Assembly (NCBI GenBank): GCA_003552605.1
Contig: PUNN01000128.1
Coordinates: 1-14,251, forward strand
Direction: 5' to 3'
DNA: 14,251 bases
From: Phycisphaeraceae bacterium
GTDB lineage: Bacteria > Planctomycetota > Phycisphaerae > Phycisphaerales > Phycisphaeraceae
This document shows, piece after piece, positions 13,909 to 14,251 of the stretch. The position numbers were made by a program, and so were the translations under genes. Positions within the stretch are counted from its first letter, which is position 1; every line of letters begins with the position of its first letter. The notes beneath the pieces were generated by a model. That model was not told where the DNA came from, searched no databases, and saw only the letters and a program-made list of their open reading frames with translations.

Positions 13909-14108
13909 CATGACACGGGCCGCGGGTCGGCAAGGTGGGGCATGGTCAGCGGCCGTCCGCGGCCGAGGGCCATGCGGCTCCGGGGCATCCGGGGGTACAG
14001 GGCGCTCCCGGGCCCCCCTTGGGACTCGCATGGCCATCGGGCTGAAGACCCCCGGGAAAGCCCGCTGACACAGCCAGCCCCGGGTTGCCCGCCGCGGCGC
14101 GTGTCATG
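13909..14108. repeat. Palindromic intergenic repeat, copy B (minus orientation)
   Basis: Exactly 200 bases bounded by an inverted terminal repeat: CATGACACGGGCCGCGG on the left and the complement of CATGACACGCGCCGCGG on the right (16 of 17 match). Inside, GAGGGCCATGCG at 13965-13976 and CGCATGGCCATC at 14027-14038 pair at 11 of 12 positions. The right half (about 14024-14108), read on the minus strand, is nearly identical to the first 85 bases of copy A at 4537. No coding potential is convincing. Confidence 0.8.
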
Positions 14109-14116
14109 CGCCCGTT

Positions 14117-14165
14117 GGGGGGGCGGGTTCCGGGGGCCGGGGATTCCGGGGGTTCGGGGGCGGGG
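14117..14165 (+). other. G-tract block, possible G-quadruplex
   Basis: Seven runs of three or more G (7, 3, 5, 4, 5, 5 and 4) occur within 49 bases on the plus strand, separated by 1-5 bases, with TTCCGGGGG occurring twice. This satisfies the usual G3+ quadruplex pattern more than once. It directly follows repeat copy B. Confidence 0.6.
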
Positions 14166-14193
14166 AATGAGATGCGCCGCAGGACGCGTTTTT

Positions 14194-14226
14194 CTCACCC
14201 CCCTTTCGGGAGAGAGTCGGGGTGAG
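14194..14226. repeat. Short palindrome at the window end
   Basis: CTCACCCC (14194-14201) and GGGGTGAG (14219-14226) form an 8-base stem around a loop that itself contains CTTTCGGGAG. A T5 tract precedes it on the plus strand, on the wrong side for a plus-strand terminator, and no T-tract follows on the minus strand. The word CCCTCACCCCG followed by CTCTCCC on the minus strand resembles REP-type sequences common in high-GC bacteria. Confidence 0.5.
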
Positions 14227-14251
14227 GGCGGACTCGGTGCAAACGCGCGAC

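Noticed and set aside
13878..14198. 106-codon minus-strand open frame across repeat copy B
   Set aside because: Its sequence is the translated repeat (the same DTRRGG-type peptide appears in another frame at copy A), so it is a repeat artefact.
14189..14226. Palindrome with T5 read as a rho-independent terminator
   Set aside because: The T-run precedes the stem on the plus strand and is A5 after the stem on the minus strand, so it is on the wrong side for both directions.
1..14251. CRISPR array, tRNA, rRNA, cobalamin or TPP riboswitch, toxin-antitoxin or defence cluster
   Set aside because: I looked for regularly spaced repeats, tRNA T-loop motifs, riboswitch core motifs and small paired ORFs and found none convincing.

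Overview
The window is high-GC DNA (roughly two thirds G+C by eye), densely coded, with no RNA genes, CRISPR array or complete transposon that I can see. The gene set suggests a Gram-negative-type bacterium of the Planctomycetota, most likely class Phycisphaerae. The clues are a cbb3 oxidase with a one-heme CcoP, a pseudopilin of the type expanded in planctomycetes, an LpxL-type lipid A acyltransferase, and an NAD-dependent GH4 glycosidase. The taxonomic call is inference, because no marker gene is present.

Region 1 (1-4490, minus strand) is a compact cbb3-type cytochrome c oxidase operon, transcribed leftwards. Its order is a 91-residue membrane protein of unknown function, ccoS, ccoN, ccoO, ccoP, and a copper P1B-ATPase (ccoI, cut by the window start). 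Four of the five junctions are 4-base ATGA or GTGA overlaps, so translation is probably coupled. CcoN and CcoO carry the expected ligands. CcoP has one CxxCH instead of two. The ATPase has no N-terminal HMA domain, and the actuator-domain TGE reads TGQ. ccoQ, ccoG and a recognisable ccoH are not present in this stretch.

Region 2 (4491-4765) is intergenic and holds a palindromic element. A close, oppositely oriented second copy lies at 13909-14108. Two copies 9 kb apart suggest a dispersed intergenic repeat family (REP/MITE-like) in this genome.

Region 3 (4766-7499, minus strand) is a two-gene envelope operon: a VanZ-like membrane protein overlapping the start of murJ, the lipid II flippase. 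Region 4 (7682-11319, plus strand) holds a type II/IV pseudopilin, a membrane-anchored coiled-coil protein with a beta-rich domain and a C-terminal segment that looks BRCT-like, and, after a 265-base gap, an LpxL/HtrB-type acyltransferase. Region 5 (11592-13790, minus strand) is a GH4 glycosidase followed by a HAD-superfamily hydrolase, preceded by a plausible sigma70-type promoter. Region 6 (13909-14251) is non-coding: the second repeat copy, a G-tract-rich block, and a palindrome.

I found no clear undescribed multi-gene system. The best leads are the dispersed palindromic repeat, the anchored coiled-coil/BRCT-like protein, the TGQ copper ATPase in an unusual cbb3 operon, and the GH4 enzyme with a non-standard metal-site motif.
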